Below, piece by piece: positions 25,154 through 34,724 of a stretch of DNA of 64,000 nucleotides. The notes beneath the pieces are model-generated. The model did no database searches and was not told where the DNA came from. It saw only the letters and a list, made by a program, of their open reading frames with translations. A program made the position numbers and the translations under genes. Each line of letters starts with the position of its first letter. The first letter of the stretch is position 1. This stretch comes from Pseudomonas sp. RIT623 (GTDB lineage: Bacteria; Pseudomonadota; Gammaproteobacteria; Pseudomonadales; Pseudomonadaceae), in NCBI RefSeq assembly GCF_004519305.1, contig NZ_SOZA01000010.1, positions 1-64,000 on the forward strand, in the 5' to 3' direction.

Positions 25154-25933
25154 TCAGTGCACGTCCTTCCAGTATTCGCGCTTGAGCAAGTAGGCGAACA
25201 CGAAGAAGAAAGCCAGGTACAGCAATACATAGGTACCAATGCGCTGGCTTTCCAGTTTGACCGGGTTGGCCGAATAGGCCAGGAAGGTCACCAGGTTCTT
25301 GACCTTCTCGTCGAACTGCTCGGCGGTCAGGGTACCGGATTTCTCTTCCACGGTCAGCTGGTCGCATGCCTCATGGGTCAGCGGGCTACCGGTGAGCGGG
25401 TCGAATTGCTTCTTGCCATCGACCACGCTCTGCACCTGCTTGCAACCGATCACCTGATTGCCCTGCAGGCCCACCAGCACGTTGGGCATGCCAACGTTGG
25501 GGAAGACCTTGTTGTTCACCCCGTATGGCCGCGCCTTGTCTTCATAGAAGCTGCGCAGGTAGGTGTACAGCCAGTCGTTGCCACGCACCCGGGCGACCAG
25601 GGTCAGGTCGGGCGGCGCCGCGCCGAACCAGGTCTTGGCGTCGTTGGGTTGCATGCCGATCTTCATGTGGTCGCCAATCTTGGCGCCAGTGAACACCAGG
25701 TTGTCGAGCATCAGTTCGTGGGGAATCCCCAGGTCGTCGGCCACGCGCTCGTAGCGCTGGAACTTGGCGCTGTGGCAACCCATGCAATAGTTGGCGAAGG
25801 TGCGCGCGCCGTCCTGCATCGCGGCCTTGTCGGTCAGGTCGATGTCGACCTTGTCCAGCTCCAGGCCATGTTCGGCGGCGAACGACAGGCTAGGCATCAG
25901 TGCCAGCAAGCATACTGCAATCAACTTTTTCAT
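25154..25933 (-). CDS. petC: Cytochrome c1 of the bc1 complex
   Basis: Haem c subunit that passes electrons from the Rieske protein to cytochrome c. A signal peptide (MKKLIAVCLLALMPSLSFAA) precedes the mature protein. The haem site is C50-MG-C53-H54. A C-terminal helix (YVLLYLAFFFVFAYLLKREYW) anchors it in the membrane. 259 residues. The ATG overlaps the petB stop (TGATG). Confidence 0.97.
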   Translation of the reverse strand: MKKLIAVCLLALMPSLSFAAEHGLELDKVDIDLTDKAAMQDGARTFANYCMGCHSAKFQRYERVADDLGIPHELMLDNLVFTGAKIGDHMKIGMQPNDAKTWFGAAPPDLTLVARVRGNDWLYTYLRSFYEDKARPYGVNNKVFPNVGMPNVLVGLQGNQVIGCKQVQSVVDGKKQFDPLTGSPLTHEACDQLTVEEKSGTLTAEQFDEKVKNLVTFLAYSANPVKLESQRIGTYVLLYLAFFFVFAYLLKREYWKDVH

Positions 25934-27144
25934 CAGCCAGTCACCCTTTCCGGAACCGGTTTGGTCTTCTCAAGCCTTGTGTAGAACGGCATCAGCAGGA
26001 AGTAGGCGAAGTACAACACCGTGCACACCTGCGACAGCAAGGTACGCCCCGGGGTTGGCGCCAGTACGCCCAGCACGCCAAGGATGACGAACGACACGCA
26101 GAACACCAGCAACCAGATCTTGCTCAGCCAACCCTTGTAGCGCATGGAACGCACGGGACTGCGGTCGAGCCAGGGCAACACGAACAGCACGGCGATGGCG
26201 GCGCCCATGGCGATGACCCCGAACAGCTTGTCGGGCACCGCGCGCAGGATCGCGTAGAACGGCGTGAAGTACCACACCGGGGCGATGTGCTCAGGCGTCT
26301 TGAAGGCGTTGGCCTGTTCGAAGTTCGGTTTTTCCAGGAAATACCCACCCATTTCCGGGAAGAAGAACACCACGGCGCAGAACACGAAGAGGAACACCAC
26401 CACACCGGCGATATCCTTCACGGTGTAGTACGGGTGGAACGGAATGCCATCCAGCGGAATGCCGTTCTCGTCCTTTTTCTTCTTGATGTCCACGCCATCG
26501 GGGTTGTTCGACCCCACTTCGTGCAAGGCCAGGATGTGCAGCACCACCAGGCCGAGGATGACGATCGGCAGGGCCACCACGTGCAAGGCGAAGAAGCGGT
26601 TCAGGGTGATGCCGGAGATCAGGTAGTCGCCACGGATCCACTGGGTCAGGTCGTCACCGATCACCGGGATCGCGCCGAACAGCGAGATGATCACCTGGGC
26701 ACCCCAGTACGACATCTGGCCCCATGGCAGCAGGTAGCCCATGAAGGCCTCGGCCATCAGCGCCAGGTAGATCAGCATGCCGAACAGCCAGACCAGCTCG
26801 CGGGGCTTCTGGTAGGAGCCGTAGAGCAGGCCGCGGAACATGTGCAGGTAGACCACGATGAAGAACGCCGAGGCGCCGGTGGAGTGCAGGTAGCGCAGGA
26901 TCCAGCCGTACTCGACGTCGCGCATGATGTACTCGACCGAGGCGAAGGCCTCTTCCGCCGAGGGGGTGAAACTCATGGTCAGCCAAACGCCGGTGACGAT
27001 CTGGTTGACCAGCACCAGTAGTGCCAGGGAGCCGAAGAAGTACAGGAAGTTGAAGTTCTTGGGCGCGTAATACTTGCTCAGATGGTCTTCCCACATCTTG
27101 GTCGCGGGGAAGCGCGCATCGATCCACTCCATGAACTTGCTCAT
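25933..27144 (-). CDS. petB: Cytochrome b of the bc1 complex
   Basis: Membrane subunit holding two b haems and the quinol sites. Start MSKFMEWIDARFP (27144) gives 403 residues, the usual Pseudomonas size; an ATG one codon upstream overlaps the petA stop. Visible are hydrophobic helices with haem-ligating His pairs (HSTGASAFFIVVYLHMFRG and the FALHVVALPIVILGLVVLHILALH helix) and the Qo-site motif PEWY, here in the form APVWYFTPFYAILR. Confidence 0.97.
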   Translation of the reverse strand: MSKFMEWIDARFPATKMWEDHLSKYYAPKNFNFLYFFGSLALLVLVNQIVTGVWLTMSFTPSAEEAFASVEYIMRDVEYGWILRYLHSTGASAFFIVVYLHMFRGLLYGSYQKPRELVWLFGMLIYLALMAEAFMGYLLPWGQMSYWGAQVIISLFGAIPVIGDDLTQWIRGDYLISGITLNRFFALHVVALPIVILGLVVLHILALHEVGSNNPDGVDIKKKKDENGIPLDGIPFHPYYTVKDIAGVVVFLFVFCAVVFFFPEMGGYFLEKPNFEQANAFKTPEHIAPVWYFTPFYAILRAVPDKLFGVIAMGAAIAVLFVLPWLDRSPVRSMRYKGWLSKIWLLVFCVSFVILGVLGVLAPTPGRTLLSQVCTVLYFAYFLLMPFYTRLEKTKPVPERVTG

Positions 27145-27737
27145 CATGCGTTCTCCTGATCGACGCCGATGACGATGATGTCGTCCGACTCGTACGAGTG
27201 CGGTGGCACTGGCAGGTTGAGAGGCGCCGGTTGGGACTTGTAGACGCGGCCGGCGAGGTCGTAGTGCGAGCCGTGGCAAGGGCAGAAGTAGCCACCCACC
27301 CATTTCGGCCCCAGGTCGGCAGGCGCGACTTCCGGACGGAACGTCGGCGAGCAGCCCAGGTGGGTGCACAGGCCGACTAGGATGAGGATCTCCGGCTTGA
27401 TCGAGCGGACTTGCGGGTCAACGTAGGTCGGTTGCACCGACGCTTTGGATTCCGGGTCGGACAGCTCGCCGGTGATCTTTTTCAGATTGCCGAGGATCTC
27501 CTCCGTTCGCCGCACGATGAATACAGGTTGCCCGCGCCACTCAGCTACCATCTGCTGACCGGGCTCGACCTTGGCGATATTGACCTTCACCGGTGCCCCT
27601 GCGGCTTTCGCCTTGGCACTGGGAAACCATGACCCCACGAACGGTACCGCTGCCCCCACTGCCCCCGCTGCCCCGACCACGGATGTCGCGGCTACGAGGA
27701 AGCGGCGCCGGCCTGCGTTGACGCCGTCATTGCTCAT
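27144..27737 (-). CDS. petA: Rieske iron-sulfur protein of the bc1 complex
   Basis: Ubiquinol-cytochrome c reductase iron-sulfur subunit, 197 residues. A twin-arginine-type N-terminus (GRRRFLVAATS) with a hydrophobic helix suggests Tat export while staying anchored. The [2Fe-2S] ligands are C124 and H126 (CTHLGC) and C152 and H155 (CPCHGS), with C129 and C154 as the disulfide pair. First gene of petABC. A hairpin CCTGTT-TTG-AACAGG lies at 27764-27778 in the leader. Confidence 0.98.
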   Translation of the reverse strand: MSNDGVNAGRRRFLVAATSVVGAAGAVGAAVPFVGSWFPSAKAKAAGAPVKVNIAKVEPGQQMVAEWRGQPVFIVRRTEEILGNLKKITGELSDPESKASVQPTYVDPQVRSIKPEILILVGLCTHLGCSPTFRPEVAPADLGPKWVGGYFCPCHGSHYDLAGRVYKSQPAPLNLPVPPHSYESDDIIVIGVDQENA

Positions 27738-27948
27738 TCAGTCCTCTCCCATCAGCTTGCTTGGCCTGTTTTGAACAGGCATCTACTTAGGTACGTCTGT
27801 GGCACTAAAAATTGGCCGCAATGGTAAGGAACAAATCCACACGCTGACAAGGTGATTACCCGCTCGTCGGGCCACAACCCTCGCTTTGCTTGATCTGCGT
27901 CTATGCGACAAACGGCCACGGACTAGCAAAGAGGGTAGTTCAAGACAT

Positions 27949-27986
27949 AAAAAAAGCCCGGTTCCAAACTGGAACCGGGCTTTTTT
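27949..27986. terminator. Terminator after rpsI
   Basis: AAAAAAGCCCGGTTCC, a 6-base loop region and GGAACCGGGCTTTTTT form a strong symmetrical hairpin with A and T tracts, 17 bases past the rpsI stop. It works on the minus strand for rplM-rpsI and could also act in the other direction. Confidence 0.95.
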
Positions 27987-28003
27987 CGACTGCCGAAGCG
28001 GTA

Positions 28004-28396
28004 TTAACGCTTGGAGTACTGAGGACGCTTACGCGCTTTACGCAGACCCACTTTCTTACGCTCGACTTCACGAGCGTCGCGGGTGACGTAGCCAGCACGA
28101 CGCAGAGCGCCACGCAGGGTTTCGTCGTATTCCATCAGGGCGCGGGTGATACCGTGACGGATCGCACCGGCCTGACCGCTGACACCACCACCGGAAACGG
28201 TGACGTAGATGTCGAACTTCTCAACGGTCTCGGTCAGTTCCAGCGGCTGGCGAACAACCATGCGAGCGGTTTCGCGGCCGAAGAACACGTCCAGGGAACG
28301 GTTGTTGATGGAGATGTTACCGGTACCAGGACGCAGGAAAACGCGAGCGGTTGCGGTCTTGCGACGGCCAGTGCCGTAGTTTTGAGTCGCCGACAT
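28004..28396 (-). CDS. rpsI: 30S ribosomal protein S9
   Basis: Small-subunit protein of 130 residues whose basic C-terminal tail ([12 protein letters not shown]) reaches the P-site t[18 protein letters not shown] at the N-terminus and the [15 protein letters not shown] loop are the family signatures. Lies 14 bases after rplM in the standard operon. Confidence 0.99.
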   Translation of the reverse strand: MSATQNYGTGRRKTATARVFLRPGTGNISINNRSLDVFFGRETARMVVRQPLELTETVEKFDIYVTVSGGGVSGQAGAIRHGITRALMEYDETLRGALRRAGYVTRDAREVERKKVGLRKARKRPQYSKR

Positions 28397-28410
28397 AATG
28401 AACTATCCCG

Positions 28411-28839
28411 TTAGATCTTCAGTTCTTGAGGCTGCTGAGCAGTGTGTGGGTGAGCAGCACCCGCGTACACTTTCAGCTTGCGGTACATGTCGCGACCCAG
28501 CGGGTTCTTCGGCAGCATGCCTTTGACCGCGGTTTCGATGACACGCTCAGGGGCCTTGGCGATCAACTTCTCGAAGTTGATTTCCTTGATACCGCCCGGG
28601 AAGCCGGAGTGGGAGTAGTACATCTTGTCGGAAGACTTGGCACCAGTCACACGGATTTTCTCGGCGTTGATGACGACGATGTAGTCGCCGGTGTCAACGT
28701 GAGGGGTGTATTCTGGCTTGTGCTTGCCACGCAGGCGGCTAGCGATTTCGGTAGCCAGACGACCCAGGGTCTGACCAGCGGCGTCGACTACGAACCACTC
28801 GCGCTTTACTGTTTCCGGTTTAGCAGTAAAAGTTTTCAT
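28411..28839 (-). CDS. rplM: 50S ribosomal protein L13
   Basis: Large-subunit protein of 142 residues, an early assembly protein. [20 protein letters not shown] and [20 protein letters not shown] are the characteristic segments. First gene of the rplM-rpsI operon, with a clear promoter 44 bases upstream. Confidence 0.99.
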   Translation of the reverse strand: MKTFTAKPETVKREWFVVDAAGQTLGRLATEIASRLRGKHKPEYTPHVDTGDYIVVINAEKIRVTGAKSSDKMYYSHSGFPGGIKEINFEKLIAKAPERVIETAVKGMLPKNPLGRDMYRKLKVYAGAAHPHTAQQPQELKI

Positions 28840-28882
28840 TCTCTAAAGCCTCAGAGGCCGCCCAGCGAAAAATAGACGGCGA

Positions 28883-28911
28883 ATCTTACTGGATAGTGCA
28901 CAGCTTGCCAA
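28883..28911 (-). promoter_or_regulatory. Sigma70 promoter of rplM-rpsI
   Basis: Minus strand: TTGGCA (28906-28911), a 17-base spacer and TAAGAT (28883-28888), 44 bases before the rplM ATG. Confidence 0.7.
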
Positions 28912-29095
28912 GGGCAAGCGCGCAGCCGAACGCTGACGCTTTTGGGGGCTCGGGTCGGGCACGCCAATGTTCGACAAAGGTTCTTCAGTCATGGTGGTGC
29001 ATCACTTCCGCCACGCGAAGAGCTGCAGAATTATCCAGATTGCACAAGAAATTTCAACCTGCTTTTATGGCTTCTTTGCCTGGAGCGATTTTTTG

Positions 29096-30136
29096 ATGGA
29101 ATACCGCAAGCTCGGCCGTACCGACCTCAATGTCAGCGCCCTGTGCCTGGGGACCATGACCTGGGGCGAGCAGAACACCCAGGAACAGGCCTTCGCCCAG
29201 ATCAAGCTGGCCAAGGCCGCCGGCATCAACTTCATCGACACCGCCGAGATGTACCCGGTGCCGCCACGCCCGGAAACCTACGCCGCCACCGAACGCATCA
29301 TCGGCAACTGGTTCGCCGCCAACGGCGACCGCGACGACTGGTTCCTGGCCAGCAAGGTCGCCGGCCCCGGCAACGGCATCAGCCATATCCGCGACGGCCA
29401 GCTCAAGCACAATCGCCAGCACATCGTCGCGGCGCTGGAGGAAAGCCTGAAGCGCCTGCAGACCGACCGTATCGACCTGTACCAGCTGCACTGGCCCGAG
29501 CGCAGCACCAACTTCTTCGGCAAGCTCGGCTACCAGCACCTGCCCCACGACCTGTTCACGCCGCTGGAAGAAACCCTGGAGGTGCTCGACGAACAGGTGC
29601 GCGCCGGCAAGATCCGTCATATCGGCCTGTCCAACGAAACCCCGTGGGGCACGATGAAGTTCCTGCACCTGGCCGAAACCCGCGGCTGGCCACGCGCGGT
29701 GTCGATCCAGAACCCCTACAACCTGCTCAACCGCAGCTTCGAAGTGGGCTTGGCCGAGGTGGCGATTCGTGAACAGTGCGGGCTGCTGGCTTATTCGCCG
29801 CTGGCCTTCGGCATGCTGTCGGGCAAGTACGAAAACGGCGCCCGTCCGGCGCACGGCCGCCTGACCCTGTTCAGCCGCTTCGCCCGCTACTCCAACCCAC
29901 AGACCGTGGCAGCCTGCAGCCGCTATGTGCAACTGGCCCGCGAGCACGGGCTGGACCCGGCGCAGATGGCCCTGGCGTTCGTCACCCGCCAGCCCTTCGT
30001 CACCAGCAACATCATCGGCGCGACCAGCATCGAGCAGTTGCAGAGCAATATCGACAGCCAGGCGCTGAACCTGGGCGACGAGCTGCTGGCGGCGATCGAG
30101 GCCCTGCATCAAGAGCAGCCGAACCCCGCGCCCTGA
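29096..30136 (+). CDS. Aldo/keto reductase, Tas family
   Basis: NADP(H)-dependent aldo/keto reductase of 346 residues, the length of E. coli Tas. The start MEYRKLGRTDLNVSALCLGTM is set at 29096; the frame is open upstream but is not family sequence. Catalytic residues fit the TIM-barrel family: D and Y in FIDTAEMYPVPP, K in LASKVAG, H in YQLHWPE. The NADP-binding end is SNIIGATSIEQLQSN. The substrate is unknown. It runs towards a GlxA-type regulator on the same strand, 126 bases away. Confidence 0.9.
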   Translation: MEYRKLGRTDLNVSALCLGTMTWGEQNTQEQAFAQIKLAKAAGINFIDTAEMYPVPPRPETYAATERIIGNWFAANGDRDDWFLASKVAGPGNGISHIRDGQLKHNRQHIVAALEESLKRLQTDRIDLYQLHWPERSTNFFGKLGYQHLPHDLFTPLEETLEVLDEQVRAGKIRHIGLSNETPWGTMKFLHLAETRGWPRAVSIQNPYNLLNRSFEVGLAEVAIREQCGLLAYSPLAFGMLSGKYENGARPAHGRLTLFSRFARYSNPQTVAACSRYVQLAREHGLDPAQMALAFVTRQPFVTSNIIGATSIEQLQSNIDSQALNLGDELLAAIEALHQEQPNPAP

Positions 30137-30143
30137 GCCGAGC

Positions 30144-30171
30144 CCCGCTCCTGCCCGGGCGTGGGAGCGGG
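30144..30171. terminator. Hairpin after the aldo/keto reductase gene
   Basis: CCCGCTCC and GGAGCGGG arms around a 12-base loop, 8 bases after the stop. It resembles a short REP relative; there is no T run, so terminator function is uncertain. Confidence 0.45.
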
Positions 30172-30262
30172 CTTGTCCGGCGATGGGGAATACGGGGTAG
30201 ACACAATCGCCAAAAAATAAGACGATCCAGCCGGTGATTGACCACTCTACCCTATAAGAACA

Positions 30263-31267
30263 ATGACAATGATGTTTACCCAACCCTCCGCGTCCTTGCG
30301 GCGCGTCAGCATCCTGGCCATTGATAAAGTGTTCGCCTCGACACTGATGCAGGCCAAGGATTTCTTCCACCTGGCCAGCCTGCGCTACAGCAAGCAGCTG
30401 GGCCTGGGCCTGCAGCCGATGTTCGAGATCGGCCTGGTGAGCCCGGACGGCCTGCCCGTGGACAGTTTCAGCAACGTGCAGCTACCGGTCGACGGTGGCC
30501 TGGACGATGCCGACGTGATCATTCTCCCGGCGTTCTGGGACGACTTCGACAACCTCCTGCAACGCTACCCGCAGGTACTGCCCTGGCTGCGCGAGCAGCA
30601 CGCCCGTGGCGCGGTGCTGTGCGCCGAGGCCAGCGGGGTATTGTGGCTGGCCGAGTCGGGCCTGCTCGACGGCAAGGAGGCGACCACCTACTGGCGCTTC
30701 TTCGCCAGCTTCGCCGAGCGCTACCCGAAGATCCGCCTCAACCAGGACAAGCACCTGACCGACGCCGACAACCTGTACTGCGCCGGCGGCACCACCTCGG
30801 CCTGCGACCTGTACATCTACCTGATCGAGCGTTTCTGCGGGGCGAACGTCGCCCGGGCGGTGGCCCGCGACATCCTCTATGAAGTACAGCGCAGCTACAC
30901 GCCCGGGCGCATGGGCTTCGGCGGCCAGAAGCTGCACCAGGACCTGATCATCCTGCAGATCCAGCACTGGCTCGAGGAGCACTTCGCCGACAAGTTCCGC
31001 TTCGAGGACGTGGCGCGCAACCACGGCATGAGCATCCGCAACTTCATGCGCAGGTTCCAGAGCGCCACCGGCGACAAGCCGCTGCACTATTTGCAGCGCC
31101 TGCGCATCGAGACCGCCAAGGGCTTGTTGTCGAGCACACGCAAGAGCATCAAGACCATCAGCTACGAGGTGGGTTACGACGATGCGAGCTTCTTCGCCCG
31201 GTTGTTCCGCCAGCACACGGAGTTGTCGCCGAACCAGTATCGGCAGCAGTTCATGCAGGAGGCTTGA
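30263..31267 (+). CDS. GlxA-type AraC family regulator
   Basis: 334-residue transcription factor with an N-terminal DJ-1/PfpI-like (amidotransferase-fold) domain at about 12-200 and a C-terminal AraC helix-turn-helix at about 225-330. The ARGAVLCAEASGVLWLAESGLLDG segment is the nucleophile-elbow region and keeps a Cys. FRFEDVARNHGMSIRNFMRRFQ and SIKTISYEVGYDDASFFARLFRQH are the two HTH units. This architecture is shared with GlxA, ArgR and CdhR of Pseudomonas, which control amino-acid or quaternary-amine use. The ligand is unknown here. The ATG has no clear Shine-Dalgarno. Confidence 0.9.
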   Translation: MTMMFTQPSASLRRVSILAIDKVFASTLMQAKDFFHLASLRYSKQLGLGLQPMFEIGLVSPDGLPVDSFSNVQLPVDGGLDDADVIILPAFWDDFDNLLQRYPQVLPWLREQHARGAVLCAEASGVLWLAESGLLDGKEATTYWRFFASFAERYPKIRLNQDKHLTDADNLYCAGGTTSACDLYIYLIERFCGANVARAVARDILYEVQRSYTPGRMGFGGQKLHQDLIILQIQHWLEEHFADKFRFEDVARNHGMSIRNFMRRFQSATGDKPLHYLQRLRIETAKGLLSSTRKSIKTISYEVGYDDASFFARLFRQHTELSPNQYRQQFMQEA

Positions 31268-31288
31268 GATGCGTCACCGCGCAAACCA

Positions 31289-31373
31289 GTAGGAGCCAAC
31301 CTTGCTGGCGAACCATGCACCGCGGTGCATGGCACCGGCTGCGCCGGTGTTCGCCGGCAAAGCCGGCTCCGAC
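31289..31373. repeat. Degenerate REP pair (family A)
   Basis: GTAGGAGCCAACCTTGCTGGCGAA and the inverted copy TTCGCCGGCAAAGCCGGCTCCGAC, imperfect. The loop contains a 20-bp perfect palindrome (31313-31332) centred on CCGCGG. Lies between the convergent regulator and zapE genes. Confidence 0.75.
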
Positions 31374-31398
31374 GACGATCGCGTCAGTTTTCGAAAGC

Positions 31399-32493
31399 TT
31401 ACGGCTTATGCGCCCGCGACAGGAACTCGTGGGACTGCATCTCCAGCAGACGGCTGAGCGTGCGCTGGAACTCGAAGCTCAGGCGCCCGCCGGTGTACAG
31501 GTCCTTGAGCTCCACCTCGGCCGAGATGATCAGCTTCACGTTGCGGTCGTAGAACTCGTCGACCATGTTGATGAAGCGCCGGGCGATGTCGTCGGTGGTC
31601 ACACCCATCTGCTCGACGTTGCTCAGCAACACGGCGTGGAAGATCTTGCCCAGCTCGATGTAGTCGTTCTGGCTGCGCGGCCCATCGCACAGGGCGCGGA
31701 AGTCGAACCAGGCGACGTCGTCGCAGGTGCGCAGGGCGTGGATCGGACGGTTCTCGATCATCAGCACGTCGTTGTCGACGGCCTGGGTGCACTCGGGGGT
31801 CAGCGCCTTGAAGCTGGCACGCATGCTTTCGTGCGCCGCCTCGTTGAGCGGGAAGTGGAACAGCTCGGCCTGCTCCAGGTGGCGCAGGCGATAGTCCACG
31901 CCGCTGTCGACGTTCACCACATCGGTGTACTGCTTGATCATGGCGATGGCCGGCAGGAAGCGCGCGCGCTGCAAGCCGTCCTTGTACAGGCCGTCCGGGA
32001 CGATGTTGGAAGTGGCCACCAGCGATACGCCGTTCTTGAACAGTTCTTCCATCAGGGTGCCGAGGATCATGGCATCGGTGATATCGGAAACGAAGAACTC
32101 GTCGAAACAGATCACCTTGGCTTCGTCGCTGAAGCGCTTGGCGATGATGGTCAGCGGGTTCTTCTCGCCCTTGAGGGTCTTCATCTCCTCGTGGACGCGC
32201 TTCATGAAGCGGTGGAAGTGCGTGCGCATCTTCTGCTTGAACGGCAGCGCTTCATAGAAGGTATCGACCAGGTAGGTCTTGCCTCGCCCTACCCCGCCCC
32301 AGAAGTACAGGCCCTTGACCGGCGTCTGTTCCTTCTTGCCGAACAGCTTGCCGAACATGCCCGGCTTGTTGTTCTGCGCGTGTACCAGGTCGTCGTACAG
32401 GCGCTGCAGGTGACGCACCGCAGTTTCCTGCGCCGCGTCATGGAAGAAGTCGGGACGTTTCAGATCTGCTTGATAGCGTTCTAGAGGAGTCAT
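31399..32493 (-). CDS. zapE: Cell division protein ZapE (AFG1-like ATPase)
   Basis: P-loop ATPase of 364 residues that interacts with the Z ring in E. coli and is needed under stress. Walker A GGVGRGKT is at 66-73; VICFDEFFVSDITDA contains Walker B; FYDRNVKLIISAEV is the family C-terminal motif. It follows trpS on the same strand, after that gene's terminator. Confidence 0.95.
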   Translation of the reverse strand: MTPLERYQADLKRPDFFHDAAQETAVRHLQRLYDDLVHAQNNKPGMFGKLFGKKEQTPVKGLYFWGGVGRGKTYLVDTFYEALPFKQKMRTHFHRFMKRVHEEMKTLKGEKNPLTIIAKRFSDEAKVICFDEFFVSDITDAMILGTLMEELFKNGVSLVATSNIVPDGLYKDGLQRARFLPAIAMIKQYTDVVNVDSGVDYRLRHLEQAELFHFPLNEAAHESMRASFKALTPECTQAVDNDVLMIENRPIHALRTCDDVAWFDFRALCDGPRSQNDYIELGKIFHAVLLSNVEQMGVTTDDIARRFINMVDEFYDRNVKLIISAEVELKDLYTGGRLSFEFQRTLSRLLEMQSHEFLSRAHKP

Positions 32494-32513
32494 GATTTCG
32501 TTAGCGAGGCAAC

Positions 32514-32549
32514 AAAAAACGGGCCGTCACTGTAGCGACCGGCCCGCTT
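32514..32549 (-). terminator. Terminator of trpS
   Basis: Minus strand: GCGGGCCGGTCGC and a near-complementary GTGACGGCCCG arm followed by a T run. Lies between trpS and zapE. Confidence 0.75.
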
Positions 32550-32578
32550 AATGGCAATCAGACTTGCGTCAAAGTGAC

Positions 32579-33928
32579 TCAGTCCGCCTGTGGCGCCAGG
32601 GCCTCGCGCAGGCTGGTGATGGCCGTGTCACGGGCCTCGGCGGCCTCGAACTGCGGCCCGTCGGCAACTTGCTCACCGTTCAGCCAGAGCGAGAAGCCCA
32701 GGCCCTCGACACGCACGTCGGCCTCGCCGCCCTGTTGCAGCTGCTTGCTCACCGCCCCCGCGCTCTTGCCATCGGCAAAGCTGCGCGACAGCAGCAATTG
32801 CTCGCCATCGGCGGCCAGCAGGCGGAAGCGGAAGCTGCCGTCCTCATCGCGGAAGCTGACGAAGCGCGCGCTCTTGGCGGCCTTCTTCTTCACTTCAGCG
32901 CTGGCCTGCACGGCCGTGCGGAACGAACGCAGGCCCACTGCCTCGCGCAATTGCTCGAGGAACGGCGTGGCGATCTTGCGGGCCTTGGCGGCGCCTGCCA
33001 GGAGGATGTCCTCGAGGTCCGACGGGCGCGAGATCAGCTGGTGATAGTGCTCGCGCTTCTCGGCCAGCTGGCCGTCGAGCAACTGGAACAGGCGCTGCTT
33101 GGCCTCGCCCCAGCCCAGCCCTTGCAGCAGCTCGTCGCGGAACGCGGCGGACTGCGCCGGCGTCGAGAACGCCTGGAACAGGGTGAACAGGTGCGAATTG
33201 TCCGGATCCTTGGCCTCGCCCGGGGCCTTGGAGTCGGTGACGATGCGCGAGATCGCATCCTTCATGTCCTTGGCGCTGGTGAACAGCGGGATGGTGTTGT
33301 CATAGCTCTTGGACATCTTGCGACCGTCCAGGCCCGGGAGCGTGGCCACGCTCTCCTCGATCACCGCCTCGGGCAGGGCGAAGAAGTCCTTGCCCTGGCC
33401 GAACAGATGATTGAAACGCTGGCCGATATCGCGGGCCATTTCCACGTGCTGGATCTGGTCGCGGCCGACCGGCACCTTGTGCGCGTTGAACATCAGGATG
33501 TCGGCGGCCATCAGCACCGGGTAGCTGAACAGGCCCATGCTCACGCCGGCGTCCGGGTCTTCGCCGGCCTCGACGTTCTTGTCCACCGAGGCCTTGTAGG
33601 CGTGGGCACGGTTGAGCAGGCCCTTGGCCGCGACGCAGGTCAGCAGCCAGGTGAGTTCGGGGATCTCGGGGATGTCGGACTGACGGTAGAAGGTCACCTT
33701 GTCCGGGTCCAGGCCGCCGGCCAGCCAGGTGGCGGCGATTTCCAGGCGCGAGCGCTGGATGCGCAGCGGGTCGTCGCACTTGATCAGGGCGTGGTAGTCG
33801 GCCAGGAAGTAGAACGAGTCGGCACCGGGCTGCTGGCTGGCGAGGATGGCCGGGCGGATGGCGCCGGCGTAGTTGCCCAGGTGCGGGGTGCCGGTGGTGG
33901 TGATACCGGTGAGAATGCGCGTGGTCAT
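32579..33928 (-). CDS. trpS: Tryptophan--tRNA ligase, long form
   Basis: Class I synthetase charging tRNA-Trp. HLGN at 16-19 is the HIGH motif and KMSKS is at 204-208. The usual bacterial enzyme has about 330-350 residues; this one has 449. The extra C-terminal 100 residues begin near 350 and include a segment (about 360-400) reading [26 protein letters not shown], which resembles the YegP/DUF1508 fold (inference from pattern only). Long TrpS forms are known in Pseudomonas. The role of the extension is unknown. Confidence 0.97.
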   Translation of the reverse strand: MTTRILTGITTTGTPHLGNYAGAIRPAILASQQPGADSFYFLADYHALIKCDDPLRIQRSRLEIAATWLAGGLDPDKVTFYRQSDIPEIPELTWLLTCVAAKGLLNRAHAYKASVDKNVEAGEDPDAGVSMGLFSYPVLMAADILMFNAHKVPVGRDQIQHVEMARDIGQRFNHLFGQGKDFFALPEAVIEESVATLPGLDGRKMSKSYDNTIPLFTSAKDMKDAISRIVTDSKAPGEAKDPDNSHLFTLFQAFSTPAQSAAFRDELLQGLGWGEAKQRLFQLLDGQLAEKREHYHQLISRPSDLEDILLAGAAKARKIATPFLEQLREAVGLRSFRTAVQASAEVKKKAAKSARFVSFRDEDGSFRFRLLAADGEQLLLSRSFADGKSAGAVSKQLQQGGEADVRVEGLGFSLWLNGEQVADGPQFEAAEARDTAITSLREALAPQAD

Positions 33929-33953
33929 GGGTGTTCGCTTATTCAGGCTTGGC

Positions 33954-34589
33954 TCAGTTCGAAAGGCGCGGCAGCAGCAGATCCTTCAGATCGGTCAGCT
34001 TGCCATGGAAGAAGTGTCCGCATTCTGCCACTTTCAGCAGCTCATGGGGGCGCGACAGGGCGTCGGACCAGTCGTAGACCAGTTGCGGGACGACCACTTC
34101 GTCGCTGTCCGGCTGGATGATAGTGAGCTTGACACGCTCGGGCAGAGGGAACTGCTCGGTCAGGCGCATCACTGCCGGGGCGATCATGAACAGTTGTTGC
34201 AATTCGACGCCCTTGGCCTCCAGGCGCCCAGCCAGGCTGGTAGCGACGAAACCGCCGAAGGAGAACCCCATCAGCACCAGGGGCAGTTGGGGATGCTTTT
34301 CGCGCAGCCAGGTCGCCACGACTTCGGCGTCGTCTACCTCGCCGGCGCCCATGTCATGGCTGCCAGCGCTCTGGCCGACGCCCCGGTAGTTGAAGCGCAG
34401 GGTCACGTAACCGGCGTCACGGGCCGTGCGTTGCAGGGTCGAGACCACCTTGTTGAGCATGGTGCCGCCCTGGACCGGGTTGGGGTGGCAGATCAGCACC
34501 GCGCCGCGGGCGTCGGCCACGTCCAGGTACAAGGCTTCCAGCTGACCGCACGGGCCATCGATGAACAAGGGTGTTTCGCGGATAAGCAA
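33954..34589 (-). CDS. Alpha/beta hydrolase (COG2945-like)
   Basis: 211-residue hydrolase. The nucleophile elbow GFSFGG is at 108-113 (Ser110), the oxyanion region is [11 protein letters not shown], the acid is probably in [10 protein letters not shown], and the His is in ECGHFF. The small lidless size fits the dienelactone-hydrolase-like COG2945 group. The substrate is unknown. Upstream of trpS on the same strand, 25 bases apart. Confidence 0.85.
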   Translation of the reverse strand: MLIRETPLFIDGPCGQLEALYLDVADARGAVLICHPNPVQGGTMLNKVVSTLQRTARDAGYVTLRFNYRGVGQSAGSHDMGAGEVDDAEVVATWLREKHPQLPLVLMGFSFGGFVATSLAGRLEAKGVELQQLFMIAPAVMRLTEQFPLPERVKLTIIQPDSDEVVVPQLVYDWSDALSRPHELLKVAECGHFFHGKLTDLKDLLLPRLSN

Positions 34590-34724
34590 GGCACTACTCC
34601 GTGACCTCGGGAAGGGTCGACTCGTCTAGCAAAGGAATTCTGTTCTGATTTGCGAATGCTCGCGGTATACAGCGCAGGTCTGAGCCGTTAACGTAAAGCA
34701 AAGCCGTTTATAGAGGAAGGACTC

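Noticed and set aside
31313..31332. 20-bp palindrome centred on CCGCGG as an operator
   Set aside because: It lies in the loop of a REP pair between two convergent genes, where no promoter is expected; it is best seen as part of the repeat.
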